From Gammaproteobacteria bacterium (GTDB taxonomy: Bacteria; Pseudomonadota; Gammaproteobacteria; Competibacterales; Competibacteraceae): a stretch of DNA of 64,000 bases. A model generated the notes under the pieces. That model had not been told where the DNA came from and ran no database searches. It worked only from the letters and a program-made list of their open reading frames with translations. Location of the stretch: NCBI GenBank assembly GCA_024235095.1, contig JACKNC010000001.1, positions 2,353,501 through 2,417,500 of the forward strand, given 5' to 3'. The position numbers were made by a program, and so were the translations under genes. This document shows, one piece after another, positions 14,435 through 29,225 of this stretch; the first letter of the stretch is position 1, and the number at the start of each line of letters is the position of its first letter.

Positions 14435-15086
14435 AGCGAATCCAGCTTTGCGGCGTCCAGTTGGGATCAACAGCGGTCTCATCATCGCCGGTGGGATGTA
14501 AACCGCACTTCCGAGCAAAATAGCGGTGAAACGCCAGGCTGGGCGTCAGCTCGGGATGGAAAACCGTGACCAGAATCCGGTCATCCTCGGCAGCGGCGAC
14601 ATAATCCTGCATGGACAGCAGCACTCGCACGTCGGGACCCGTCCGCACAATCTTCGGCGCGCGAATGAAGGTCAGGGGAATCGGTTCTGGAGCGACCGCC
14701 GGGGCCAGCGCTGCGCATTGAAAACTGTCCAGTTGGCTGCCAAAGGCGTTGCGGTTGACCGCAATGTCCATCAGGCCAAAAAAGGGTGTTTCGCCCACAT
14801 TCTCCCGCGCCAGCAAAATCGCCCCGGCGCAGGTGCCCCATAGTTTCAATCCCCGGCGATAATACGCTTCAATTTCCGCGCGCAGACCGAAAATATCTAG
14901 CAGCCGCGACAGGCAGGTGCTTTCCCCACCGGGGATGATCAGCCCGGCCAGGTTTTCCAGCTCCACGGCGCGTTTAACCGGTCGGCCCGCGATCCCGATC
15001 CGTTGCAGGTGATCCAGATGCTCCTGTACGCCGCCTTGCAGATCGAGAACGCCGATCACGCCGGAGTCAGCGATGACCGAACTCAT
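14418..15086 (-). CDS. pdxT: Pyridoxal 5'-phosphate synthase glutaminase subunit PdxT
   Basis: PdxT hydrolyses glutamine and passes ammonia to PdxS. The family marks are VLDLQGGVQEHLD, IIPGGESTCLSRL, the nucleophile Cys in LWGTCAGAILLA, and the His/Glu of VFHPELTPS. ATG 15086 (MSSVIADSG) shares a base with the pdxS stop in TAATG, which supports translational coupling and is preferred to the TTG at 15092. About 222 residues, slightly longer than usual at the C-terminus, where it overlaps convergent tgt. Confidence 0.94.
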   Translation of the reverse strand: MSSVIADSGVIGVLDLQGGVQEHLDHLQRIGIAGRPVKRAVELENLAGLIIPGGESTCLSRLLDIFGLRAEIEAYYRRGLKLWGTCAGAILLARENVGETPFFGLMDIAVNRNAFGSQLDSFQCAALAPAVAPEPIPLTFIRAPKIVRTGPDVRVLLSMQDYVAAAEDDRILVTVFHPELTPSLAFHRYFARKCGLHPTGDDETAVDPNWTPQSWIRFSPHA

Positions 15087-15982
15087 TACCAACCGCGACC
15101 CGCCAAACGCTCCTCGGCAGGCATCGAAGCGACATCCAGACCCGGCATGGCGTCACCGAGATCCAGGGAGGCTTCCAGCACTTTTTCCGGATCGTTGAAA
15201 TAAGCGGTGGCCTTGACGATGGCTCGTGCGCGCCGCGCCGGGTCACTGGACTTGAAGATACCAGACCCTACAAATACGCCGTCACAGCCCAATTGCATCA
15301 TCAGCGCAGCGTCCGCTGGGGTCGCAATGCCGCCGGCGGCGAAGTTGACCACGGGCAACCGACCCAGCTTTTTGACGTCCAGCGCCAGTTCGTAAGGCAA
15401 CCCATTGTTCTTAGCGAAGCTCACCACTTCCTCGACTGGCATGTTGACCAGTTGGCGAATTTCCCGGTTCATGGTCCGCATATGCCGCACCGCTTCCACG
15501 ACATTGCCGGTGCCAGCCTCGCCCTTGGTGCGAATCATCGCCGCACCCTCAGCGATCCGCCGCAACGCTTCGCCCAGGTTGCGCGCCCCGCAAACGAAAG
15601 GTATCTCGAAGCGGGTCTTGTCGATATGGCACTCCTCATCCGCCGGAGTCAGCACCTCGCTTTCATCAATATAATCGATCTTGAGCGCTTGCAGGATCTG
15701 CGCTTCGACAAAATGGCCGATGCGCGCCTTGGCCATGACGGGAATCGTGACCGACTCCTTGATCGCCTTGATCAAATCGGGGTCGGACATACGCGCCACC
15801 CCGCCCTGCTTGCGGATATCCGCCGGCACCCGCTCCAGGGCCATAACCGCCACTGCGCCGGCCTCCTGGGCGATTTGGGCCTGTTCCACGTTCACCACAT
15901 CCATGATGACGCCGCCCTTGAGCATCTGCGCCAATTGCGTGTTCAGGAGATAACGATTTTCTGCCATGCTGCTGCCACTCAT
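15086..15982 (-). CDS. pdxS: Pyridoxal 5'-phosphate synthase subunit PdxS
   Basis: PdxS makes PLP directly from ribose 5-phosphate, glyceraldehyde 3-phosphate and ammonia. The 298-residue sequence includes GGVIMDVVN, the active-site Lys in PVMAKARIGH and the second Lys in MIRTKGEAGTGNV, with the phosphate loops NFAAGGIATPADAAL and GVFVGSGIFKSSDP. It is first in a coupled pdxS-pdxT pair. Gammaproteobacteria more often use the PdxA/PdxJ route, so this pair may have been acquired by transfer. An alternative start at 15967 (MAENRYLL) is possible. Confidence 0.95.
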   Translation of the reverse strand: MSGSSMAENRYLLNTQLAQMLKGGVIMDVVNVEQAQIAQEAGAVAVMALERVPADIRKQGGVARMSDPDLIKAIKESVTIPVMAKARIGHFVEAQILQALKIDYIDESEVLTPADEECHIDKTRFEIPFVCGARNLGEALRRIAEGAAMIRTKGEAGTGNVVEAVRHMRTMNREIRQLVNMPVEEVVSFAKNNGLPYELALDVKKLGRLPVVNFAAGGIATPADAALMMQLGCDGVFVGSGIFKSSDPARRARAIVKATAYFNDPEKVLEASLDLGDAMPGLDVASMPAEERLAGRGW

Positions 15983-16157
15983 CTAAAATGTCAGGGGATC
16001 GGCGGTATTGCAATGCGCCGTCCGAACTGCCGGTTCATGTAAGGGAACGAAGTATATCACCATCCGGGTTTGCCACTGTATTGCAAGAGACCCTTGGAGC
16101 GGGGCAATTCGTAAGCATTTACTTTTCTCCTTTCCGTAGAATTTAACAGCCTTGTCC

Positions 16158-17087
16158 CTACAGGACACTGACCCGGTTACGACCCTGTGCTTTGGCGGCA
16201 TACAGCGCCTGGTCAGCTTCATGGAGCATTTCATAACATACGTCCTTGGATTTGGCCTGCCTCGACGTGAGACCGATACTTATCGTCACATGATCTGCGA
16301 CTGACGAGCAGGCATGAGGGATATGCAAACCAGCAATTTGCTGCTGCAAATATTCTGCAATGACAACCGCCCCGGCCTGATCGCAGGCGGGGAGAATGAC
16401 GATAAATTCTTCTCCGCCATAGCGTCCCACAAAGTCACCCGGACGCCGTAAACCCCTTTCGAGCGCATGCGCTACACGTATTAGGCATTCGTCACCTGCA
16501 CCGTGGCCATAGCAGTCATTAAAGGCTTTGAAATGATCGACATCGACCATCAGGATAGAAAGTGGCGCCCGGTGGCGGTGCGATTGCGCGCACTCACGTT
16601 TCAGCGTCTCCTCCAATGCACGCCGGTTGGGGATATCTGTCAGGCCATCCAGGAGCGCCAATTGCTCCAGGCGTTCCGATTTGAGCTTCAGGCGGACATG
16701 AACGCCGACTCGCGCCCGAACCAACGGTATTTCGATAGGTTTCGTAATGTAGTCGACAGCACCGAGATTGAACCCTCGTTGCTGATCAACACTATCCCCT
16801 TTCGCCGTGACAAAGATCACCGGAATATCCCACAGTGCCGAGTCTTGCTTGATACGCCGGCAGACTTCGTACCCATCCATTTCCGGCATCATCACATCAA
16901 GGAGAATAAGATCGGGTCTATTCGTTTTTTGCAGAAGCTCCAGAGCGGCCATGCCGCTGGTGGCTACTCGAATGTCATACTGGTCCATCAAACCCTGCGC
17001 AAGAATCTGAATATTCGCCGGTGTGTCGTCAACAATCAGGAGGATGGGGCGACGGCGCGGGGCGAGAAGTTCTTCATCCGGAGACAT
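16158..17087 (-). CDS. Response regulator with GGDEF domain (diguanylate cyclase)
   Basis: The receiver domain (about 12-130) has the acidic pocket, the phospho-acceptor Asp in LILLDVMMPEMDGYEV and the Lys in YITKPI. The GGDEF domain (about 145-305) has FKAFNDCYGHGAGDECL and the active-site GRYGGEEF, with an RPGD I-site placed five residues before it, so product inhibition is predicted. It should make c-di-GMP on phosphorylation. It starts 4 nt after the stop of the giant hybrid kinase, so the kinase is its probable phosphodonor. The PilZ receptors at 5.9-8.7 kb are possible targets of the pool. Confidence 0.93.
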   Translation of the reverse strand: MSPDEELLAPRRRPILLIVDDTPANIQILAQGLMDQYDIRVATSGMAALELLQKTNRPDLILLDVMMPEMDGYEVCRRIKQDSALWDIPVIFVTAKGDSVDQQRGFNLGAVDYITKPIEIPLVRARVGVHVRLKLKSERLEQLALLDGLTDIPNRRALEETLKRECAQSHRHRAPLSILMVDVDHFKAFNDCYGHGAGDECLIRVAHALERGLRRPGDFVGRYGGEEFIVILPACDQAGAVVIAEYLQQQIAGLHIPHACSSVADHVTISIGLTSRQAKSKDVCYEMLHEADQALYAAKAQGRNRVSVL

Positions 17088-17091
17088 GGAA

Positions 17092-23760
<6,669 letters not shown>

Positions 23761-24051
23761 CGAATCTCCTAACTGATCGACGCCGATTACCAGGATGGAA
23801 AGCGCTCCCTGGCAGCGGTTTTATTAACCCTATATATTGGTCTTTCCAGATGGAAGCCGGATAAATTCGGGAACAACTCCCTGTTTCCGTTCCTGAAACC
23901 TGACACTTGGAACCTGTATTAATTATAGGGTAATGATGCAGGAAAAGAAGTCTCTATTAAGCTCATAAAGTATTCATTCGATACTCGATATGAATGCACA
24001 GTCCTGGTATAAAACCAAATCTGCACACTATTGTCGCTCACTGCCTACGCT

Positions 24052-24981
24052 ATGCATCGTGAAACTTACGCTGTTTTATTGAATAATCTGGAAAAAATCA
24101 TGATCGGTCAGCGCCGGACGATTCGCTGGCTGTTAGCCGCTTTCATTGTCGGCGGTCATGTGTTGCTGGAAGACTTGCCGGGAACCGGTAAAACCACTCT
24201 GGCCAAAGCCTTCGCTCGTTCGCTGACTTTGAAATTTCGGCGGATTCAGTTCACTCCCGACTTGTTGCCCTCTGACTTGCTGGGTGTCTCCATTTTCGAT
24301 CCGCAGCGGCAGGAATTCCGCCTGCATCGCGGCCCGGCGTTCACTGAGGTCTTGCTGGCCGATGAAATTAACCGCGCCTCGCCGCGCACTCAGGCCGCCT
24401 TGCTGGAAGCAATGGGCGAACGGCAGATCAGCCTGGATGGCCAGCGTCATGACCTGGGAGAGTGGTTCTTTGTCATCGCCACCCAGAATCCGATTGAATT
24501 TCACGGCACCTATCCGCTGCCGGAAGCGCAAATGGATCGGTTCGCCCTGCGCTTTGGTCTGGGTTATCCCGATGTGGCGGGGGAAATCGCCGTGTTGACG
24601 GCGCAACGGGAGCAACATCCGCTGGATACGCTGCTCGCCTGCGCGGACCGTGCAGCGTTGGAAAGCTTGCGACATGCGGCTACAGCGATCCGCATGAGTG
24701 ACGAAGTGAGTCGTTATCTGGTGGAACTGGTGGTGGCTACCCGCACCGCGCCGGGCGTTGCAATGGGCGCCAGTCCGCGCGCCTCGCTGACGCTGATGAA
24801 AACCACGCGGGCGCTGGCCTTGTTCGACGGGCTGGATTTTGTTACGCCCGATCATGTGCAGGAACTGGCGGTTCCGGTGCTGGCCCATCGTCTGAAGCTC
24901 GACCCCCAGGCGCGGTTTAGCGGCCTGACGGCGGAAGCGGTGGCAAGTGAAGTCCTCCGGCAGGTTGCCGCGCCGGTTTAA
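24052..24981 (+). CDS. MoxR-family AAA+ ATPase
   Basis: A 309-residue AAA+ ATPase. Walker A is GTGKTTLAKAFA, with preceding HVLLEDLP; Walker B is VLLADEINRASPRTQAALLEAM; sensor 1 is FFVIATQNPIEFHGTYPLPEAQMDRF; the arginine/sensor-2 part is GASPRASLTLMKTTRALALFDG. ATG 24052 (MHRETYAVLLNNLEKIMIGQ) is preferred to an upstream TTG. MoxR ATPases act as chaperones for von Willebrand or DUF58 partners; here a DUF58 gene follows after 2 nt, giving the standard MoxR-DUF58-TgpA order. Confidence 0.93.
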   Translation: MHRETYAVLLNNLEKIMIGQRRTIRWLLAAFIVGGHVLLEDLPGTGKTTLAKAFARSLTLKFRRIQFTPDLLPSDLLGVSIFDPQRQEFRLHRGPAFTEVLLADEINRASPRTQAALLEAMGERQISLDGQRHDLGEWFFVIATQNPIEFHGTYPLPEAQMDRFALRFGLGYPDVAGEIAVLTAQREQHPLDTLLACADRAALESLRHAATAIRMSDEVSRYLVELVVATRTAPGVAMGASPRASLTLMKTTRALALFDGLDFVTPDHVQELAVPVLAHRLKLDPQARFSGLTAEAVASEVLRQVAAPV

Positions 24982-24983
24982 CC

Positions 24984-26267
24984 ATGTCTCATCCGCTGCT
25001 TCGTCTGTATGCTGCGGTCTATCGTCCCGGACATTTTCTCCGGCAACATTTGACGCCGCTGGGCGGCTGGCTATTCGGCGGCTGGATCGCGGCGGGCGCG
25101 TTTGGCGTCAACACCCAGGTTGGCATGACCTACCAGTTGCTCGTGTTGCTGACCGTCTTTTTTATAATCGCTTTTCTTATCAGTCGCTTTGGCAAACTGA
25201 CGGTGACTGCCAGGCGTCAATTACCGCGCTTTGCCACCGTCGATCAACCGCTGCGCTACCGATTAGCGTTGCACAATCACGGCGCTCGGGTGCAACATGA
25301 TTTGAGCGTGTTCGACGAACTGCGCGATACGCCGCCGTCTTCCGCGACCTTTGGACGCTTGCCCACCTATCGCCAGTGGCGTCACTGGACTACTTGGGCG
25401 CGCGGAGCCAATAGCGCCGCCCATGCGCTGCCGGTTCTACCGCCAGAGGCGACGACTGAAGCGGAATTGATGCTGACCCCACTGCGCCGGGGCTGGCTGG
25501 AATTTGCCGCACTGCATTTTGGACGACCTGACCCGCTGGGACTCTGGAAACGCTTGTTCCACCAACCACTGGCTGACCGGCTGCTGGTCCTGCCGCGCCG
25601 CTATCCGGTTTCCCCGCTCCACTTTCACGATGGGCGGCGCTATCAGCGTGGCGGGGTTAATCTGGCGCAATCGGTCGGCGAGGAAGATGAATTTGTTGGT
25701 TTACGCGAGTACCGTCCGGGCGATCCGCCGCGCCGCATCCACTGGCGCAGCTTCGCCAAGCGCGGTGAACCGATTGTCAAGGAATTCCAGGATGAATTTT
25801 TCGTGCGCTACGGCCTGCTGCTGGACAGCTTTGCCGCCGGCGTGGATGACGCACGATTTGAAACCGCCGTATCCGCTGCTGCCTCGATTGCGACCGCTGA
25901 ACGCGGCCCGGAGGCGCTGCTGGATTTACTGTTCGTCGGCGACCGGGCTTACTGCTTTACCACCGGACGGGGTTTAGGCCAGACGGAACAGTTGCTGGAA
26001 ATTCTGGCGTGCGTGACCCCGCGCCGGGATCAGGCGTTTTCCCAACTGCGGTCTATGGTCGCCAGTCACGCGCCGGAGTTGAGCGCCTGCGTGTGTGTAC
26101 TGCTGAATTGGGATGCGGAACGGCGGCAGTTGCTGAACCTGTTGCGGGGACAGGGCGTGGAAACCGTAGCGCTGGTCATTGGTCCTCTGGCCGCGCCGCC
26201 CGAGCCGGGAATCCGCGTAGCGACTGCGGAAACACTGGCGATGGAATTGGCGAGGCTGACGTCATGA
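24984..26267 (+). CDS. DUF58 domain protein, MoxR partner
   Basis: The 427-residue protein has two N-terminal membrane helices (about 27-70; LGGWLFGGWIAAGAFGV and LVLLTVFFIIAFLI). The DUF58 core is marked by EFVGLREYRPGDPPRRIHWRSFAKRGEPIVKEF near residues 235-265. The C-terminal part is von Willebrand factor A-like (LLLDSFAAGVDDARFE). It starts 2 nt after the MoxR gene and overlaps the next gene by ATGA. It probably acts with the MoxR ATPase at the membrane; the substrate is unknown. Confidence 0.9.
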   Translation: MSHPLLRLYAAVYRPGHFLRQHLTPLGGWLFGGWIAAGAFGVNTQVGMTYQLLVLLTVFFIIAFLISRFGKLTVTARRQLPRFATVDQPLRYRLALHNHGARVQHDLSVFDELRDTPPSSATFGRLPTYRQWRHWTTWARGANSAAHALPVLPPEATTEAELMLTPLRRGWLEFAALHFGRPDPLGLWKRLFHQPLADRLLVLPRRYPVSPLHFHDGRRYQRGGVNLAQSVGEEDEFVGLREYRPGDPPRRIHWRSFAKRGEPIVKEFQDEFFVRYGLLLDSFAAGVDDARFETAVSAAASIATAERGPEALLDLLFVGDRAYCFTTGRGLGQTEQLLEILACVTPRRDQAFSQLRSMVASHAPELSACVCVLLNWDAERRQLLNLLRGQGVETVALVIGPLAAPPEPGIRVATAETLAMELARLTS

Positions 26268-28330
26268 CCCTGACTCTCCCGTTTGGATTGTTGACCGCCA
26301 CCTTGTTGTTCTGGGGCTGGCGCACTGAATTGTGGCCGCTGGCGTTACCGATGGCGCTAATTTTGGAACTGGCGCCGCGCGTGGGCTGGCGCTGGGCGCT
26401 GGGCGATAAGGAATTGGCGCGGGTCATCGATCTAACCGCCCTGCTCTGGGTTGGAGCGCTGATTCTGCTGTTCACCCGCTATCTCAATCAGCCGCCGCTG
26501 GCAACGCATCTTTACACTCTGGCCAGTTGGTTTCCACTCTTGCTGTTCCTGCCACTGGCGATTCAACGCTATTCCACAGCGGGAGCCTTCCGCTTGGGGC
26601 ATCTGTTCTACTCCCTGCGCCGTTCGGGAAGCGAGCTGGCCGGGCGACCGCTGAAGCTGGATCTGTCCTATTTCGTTGTCTGCCTGCTGGCAGCCAGCGT
26701 CACTGCACAGCCAGGGTATCTACTGGGGGCGGGACCGTTGCTGTTCTGGTTGCTGATCGCTGCGCGGCCTCGGCGTTATCGCTGGCCGTTGGCCGTAGTG
26801 TTAATCACAGCTGCTGGCCTGGCCGCCTGGCCGCTGAGCCTGGGTCTCCACCGCTTGCAACTGGATATGGAAGACCGCTTTGCCGAGTGGTTTCAAGACT
26901 GGTTGGTGGATTTCGATCCTTACCGCAGCAGCACCTCGCTGGGCGATATCGGCAAGTTGAAATTATCAGATCGGGTGGTTCTACGCCTCAAGCCCATGCC
27001 TGGCGACCGGGGGCCGTGGTTACTGCGCGCCGCCAGTTATAACAGCTATTTCGATGGCGTATGGCTGGCTAAGGGTGTTCGTTTCACTCGCCTTGATCCC
27101 CAGGGCGACGGGCGGGAATGGCGGCTGAGTAACCCATCGGACAGCGAAATCCGGCAGCTAAACATCACGCTGGCGCTGCATCGAGGTACGGGTATGTTGC
27201 CGCTACCGGCGAACGCCTGGCGGCTGGAACGGTTGCCGGTAGGTGAACTGCAACGCAGCAGTCTGGGCGCGCTCAAGGCCAGCGAAGGACCGGGACTGGT
27301 TGATTACCAGGTCGAATATCAACCAGAAATTCCAGTGGGGGAAGAGGGCGGGGAATTCGATCTGGCTCTGCCTCGCCGGGAACAGGCTACCCTGCAACGT
27401 CTGGCCAGCGAGCTGGGATTAACCGGCCAACCGCCTGCAGTCGCCGCCGCCAAAATACGCGCCTTCCTGCTCGGCCAGTTTCGTTATAGTTTGGATTTGC
27501 CCACACCCGCAAAGGGCATGACCGCCCTGGAGACCTTTCTGCTAAAGGTACGCGCCGGGCATTGCGAATATTTCGCCACCGCCGCCGTGTTGCTGTTACG
27601 GGCAGCTGGCGTCCCTGCCCGCTATGCCACCGGTTTTTCTGTATCCGAATACAGTCCTCTGGAGGGAACCTACGTTGCCCGCCGTCGTCATGCGCACGCC
27701 TGGGCGCTCGTCTGGCTGGACGAGCGCTGGCAGGATTTTGACGCCACACCACCGGATTGGACCGGTTTCGAGGAAGCAAGAACACCCTGGTATCAAACGC
27801 TGGGCGATCTCTGGGACTGGTTGACTTATCAGTTCAGCCGCTGGCGCTGGCGAGAAGTCACCGGCGACGAAGAGGATAATCGCTGGCTGTGGGGATTGGC
27901 GGGACTGCTGGCGGCTATTCTGTTCTGGCGTCTGCTGCGACGGCAGCGCATGCGCCGATTGCCCGTTAAAAAACCAGCGTCGGTCGTTATCCCGCCCGGC
28001 GCGGAATCGCCTTTCTATCAGATACTCGACCGGATTGCCCTCCAGCGAGGCCCTCGTCCGCCCGGCGAAACCCTGGAACACTGGCTGCGCCGAATCGGGG
28101 CTTGGGAAATCGCCGGCATGACCGAGATGGTCGGCTGGCATCAGCGCTGGCGTTTTGATCCCGCAGGCTTGCCGAAGGAAGAACAACAGCAACTGGCCAG
28201 GGCTGTGACCTCTACCAATAATTCTCCACTGCCATATTGCCAGGTTTGCCGCGCAGGCTCAGAGTCAAACCGCGATCGATCAGCAGTTGCCGGGTTTCCT
28301 GCACCATATCCGGGTTGCCGCAAATCATGA
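26264..28330 (+). CDS. TgpA-type membrane transglutaminase-like protein
   Basis: Starting at ATG 26264 inside the ATGA overlap gives about 688 residues. Several N-terminal membrane helices form the DUF3488 region. The transglutaminase-like core has the Cys in RAGHCEYFATAAVLLLRAAGVPARYATGF, the His in RRHAHAWALVW and the Asp in WQDFDATPP, so the protease-like triad is intact. A further helix (WLWGLAGLLAAILFWRLLR) and a DUF4129-like tail follow. The last ~40 residues run antisense through the 3' end of the ferredoxin reductase gene (119-bp overlap) and look non-conserved, so a former stop may have been lost. In related bacteria TgpA is linked to periplasmic peptide metabolism; the role here is inference. 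Confidence 0.9.
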   Translation: MTLTLPFGLLTATLLFWGWRTELWPLALPMALILELAPRVGWRWALGDKELARVIDLTALLWVGALILLFTRYLNQPPLATHLYTLASWFPLLLFLPLAIQRYSTAGAFRLGHLFYSLRRSGSELAGRPLKLDLSYFVVCLLAASVTAQPGYLLGAGPLLFWLLIAARPRRYRWPLAVVLITAAGLAAWPLSLGLHRLQLDMEDRFAEWFQDWLVDFDPYRSSTSLGDIGKLKLSDRVVLRLKPMPGDRGPWLLRAASYNSYFDGVWLAKGVRFTRLDPQGDGREWRLSNPSDSEIRQLNITLALHRGTGMLPLPANAWRLERLPVGELQRSSLGALKASEGPGLVDYQVEYQPEIPVGEEGGEFDLALPRREQATLQRLASELGLTGQPPAVAAAKIRAFLLGQFRYSLDLPTPAKGMTALETFLLKVRAGHCEYFATAAVLLLRAAGVPARYATGFSVSEYSPLEGTYVARRRHAHAWALVWLDERWQDFDATPPDWTGFEEARTPWYQTLGDLWDWLTYQFSRWRWREVTGDEEDNRWLWGLAGLLAAILFWRLLRRQRMRRLPVKKPASVVIPPGAESPFYQILDRIALQRGPRPPGETLEHWLRRIGAWEIAGMTEMVGWHQRWRFDPAGLPKEEQQQLARAVTSTNNSPLPYCQVCRAGSESNRDRSAVAGFPAPYPGCRKS

Positions 28331-28988
28331 TTCGCGATCGTTCCTGATCAATCGGCAATCCAACATGCGCTTCCAGTTCGCCGTTGATCAGCAAACTCGT
28401 GATGCGGTCATTGAGCGTGGACCGCTCGGCCTGTTCCCGAGTGACGACTGGCACGTACTTCAGCTTGTGAGCGCATTCGGCGAATAACTCATTCTCCTTG
28501 AATGAATCGATGAACTCCTGATAGGCCAACTCATGCCGGTAACGCACGCTGTGAACCAGGACAATGTTTTCGTACTGCTCCCAGGTATCAAACTCCTGTA
28601 GGATCGACAGAAACGGCGCCAGCCCAGTGCCAGTGGACAGCAGCCAGAGATCCTTGCCGCACTCAAAGCGGTCGGTAGTCAGATAGCCATAGTTTTTCTT
28701 CTCGACCATCACCGGGTCGCCAATCTTCAGTTTTGACAACCGCGAAGTAAACGCGCCGTCGGGCACAACGATCGAGTAGAACTCCAAAAATTCATCATAG
28801 GGCGCCGAACAGATGGAGTAAGCCCGCCACACTAATTTATCCTGGTCATCTACGACGCCCAACCGGGCAAACTGGCCGGCAATGAAGCGGTAGGACTGGC
28901 TGCGGGTGGTTTTGAAGGAAAACAGATTGGACGCCCAGGTCCGAATCTCCGTAATCGTTTCCACAGTGTACTTGTCGCTGGCCTTCAT
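28212..28988 (-). CDS. fpr: Ferredoxin(flavodoxin)-NADP+ reductase
   Basis: A 258-residue FAD enzyme that moves electrons between NADPH and ferredoxin or flavodoxin, important in oxidative stress and Fe-S repair. The FAD site is WRAYSICSAPYDEFLEFYSIV, preceded by FSFKTTRSQSYRFIAGQFARLG; the NADP site has LLSTGTGLAPFLSI and RIMICGNPDMVQETRQLL, and the protein ends in VENYW, as in bacterial Fpr. It is transcribed alone and converges with the TgpA gene. Confidence 0.94.
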   Translation of the reverse strand: MKASDKYTVETITEIRTWASNLFSFKTTRSQSYRFIAGQFARLGVVDDQDKLVWRAYSICSAPYDEFLEFYSIVVPDGAFTSRLSKLKIGDPVMVEKKNYGYLTTDRFECGKDLWLLSTGTGLAPFLSILQEFDTWEQYENIVLVHSVRYRHELAYQEFIDSFKENELFAECAHKLKYVPVVTREQAERSTLNDRITSLLINGELEAHVGLPIDQERSRIMICGNPDMVQETRQLLIDRGLTLSLRGKPGNMAVENYW

Positions 28989-29225
28989 CGGGGTCGATCC
29001 TGTTGCGGGTTGATCTCAGTTATCAATGAGAAGCAGGGAATACCTGAGTATTGCGCTCAGTTTTAATGACTAGCTTATAAGGAGAATTCACGAATTAAAA
29101 GGAATAAAAATTCATTTATTTATAGCTAAAATTTATGATTGGATTCTGTTACCAAAACCAGCAGAATACGAGGAACTGCATCTCCATAAAATCATCCTAC
29201 TGGTTTTCATCCATTCTCCGAGGGC

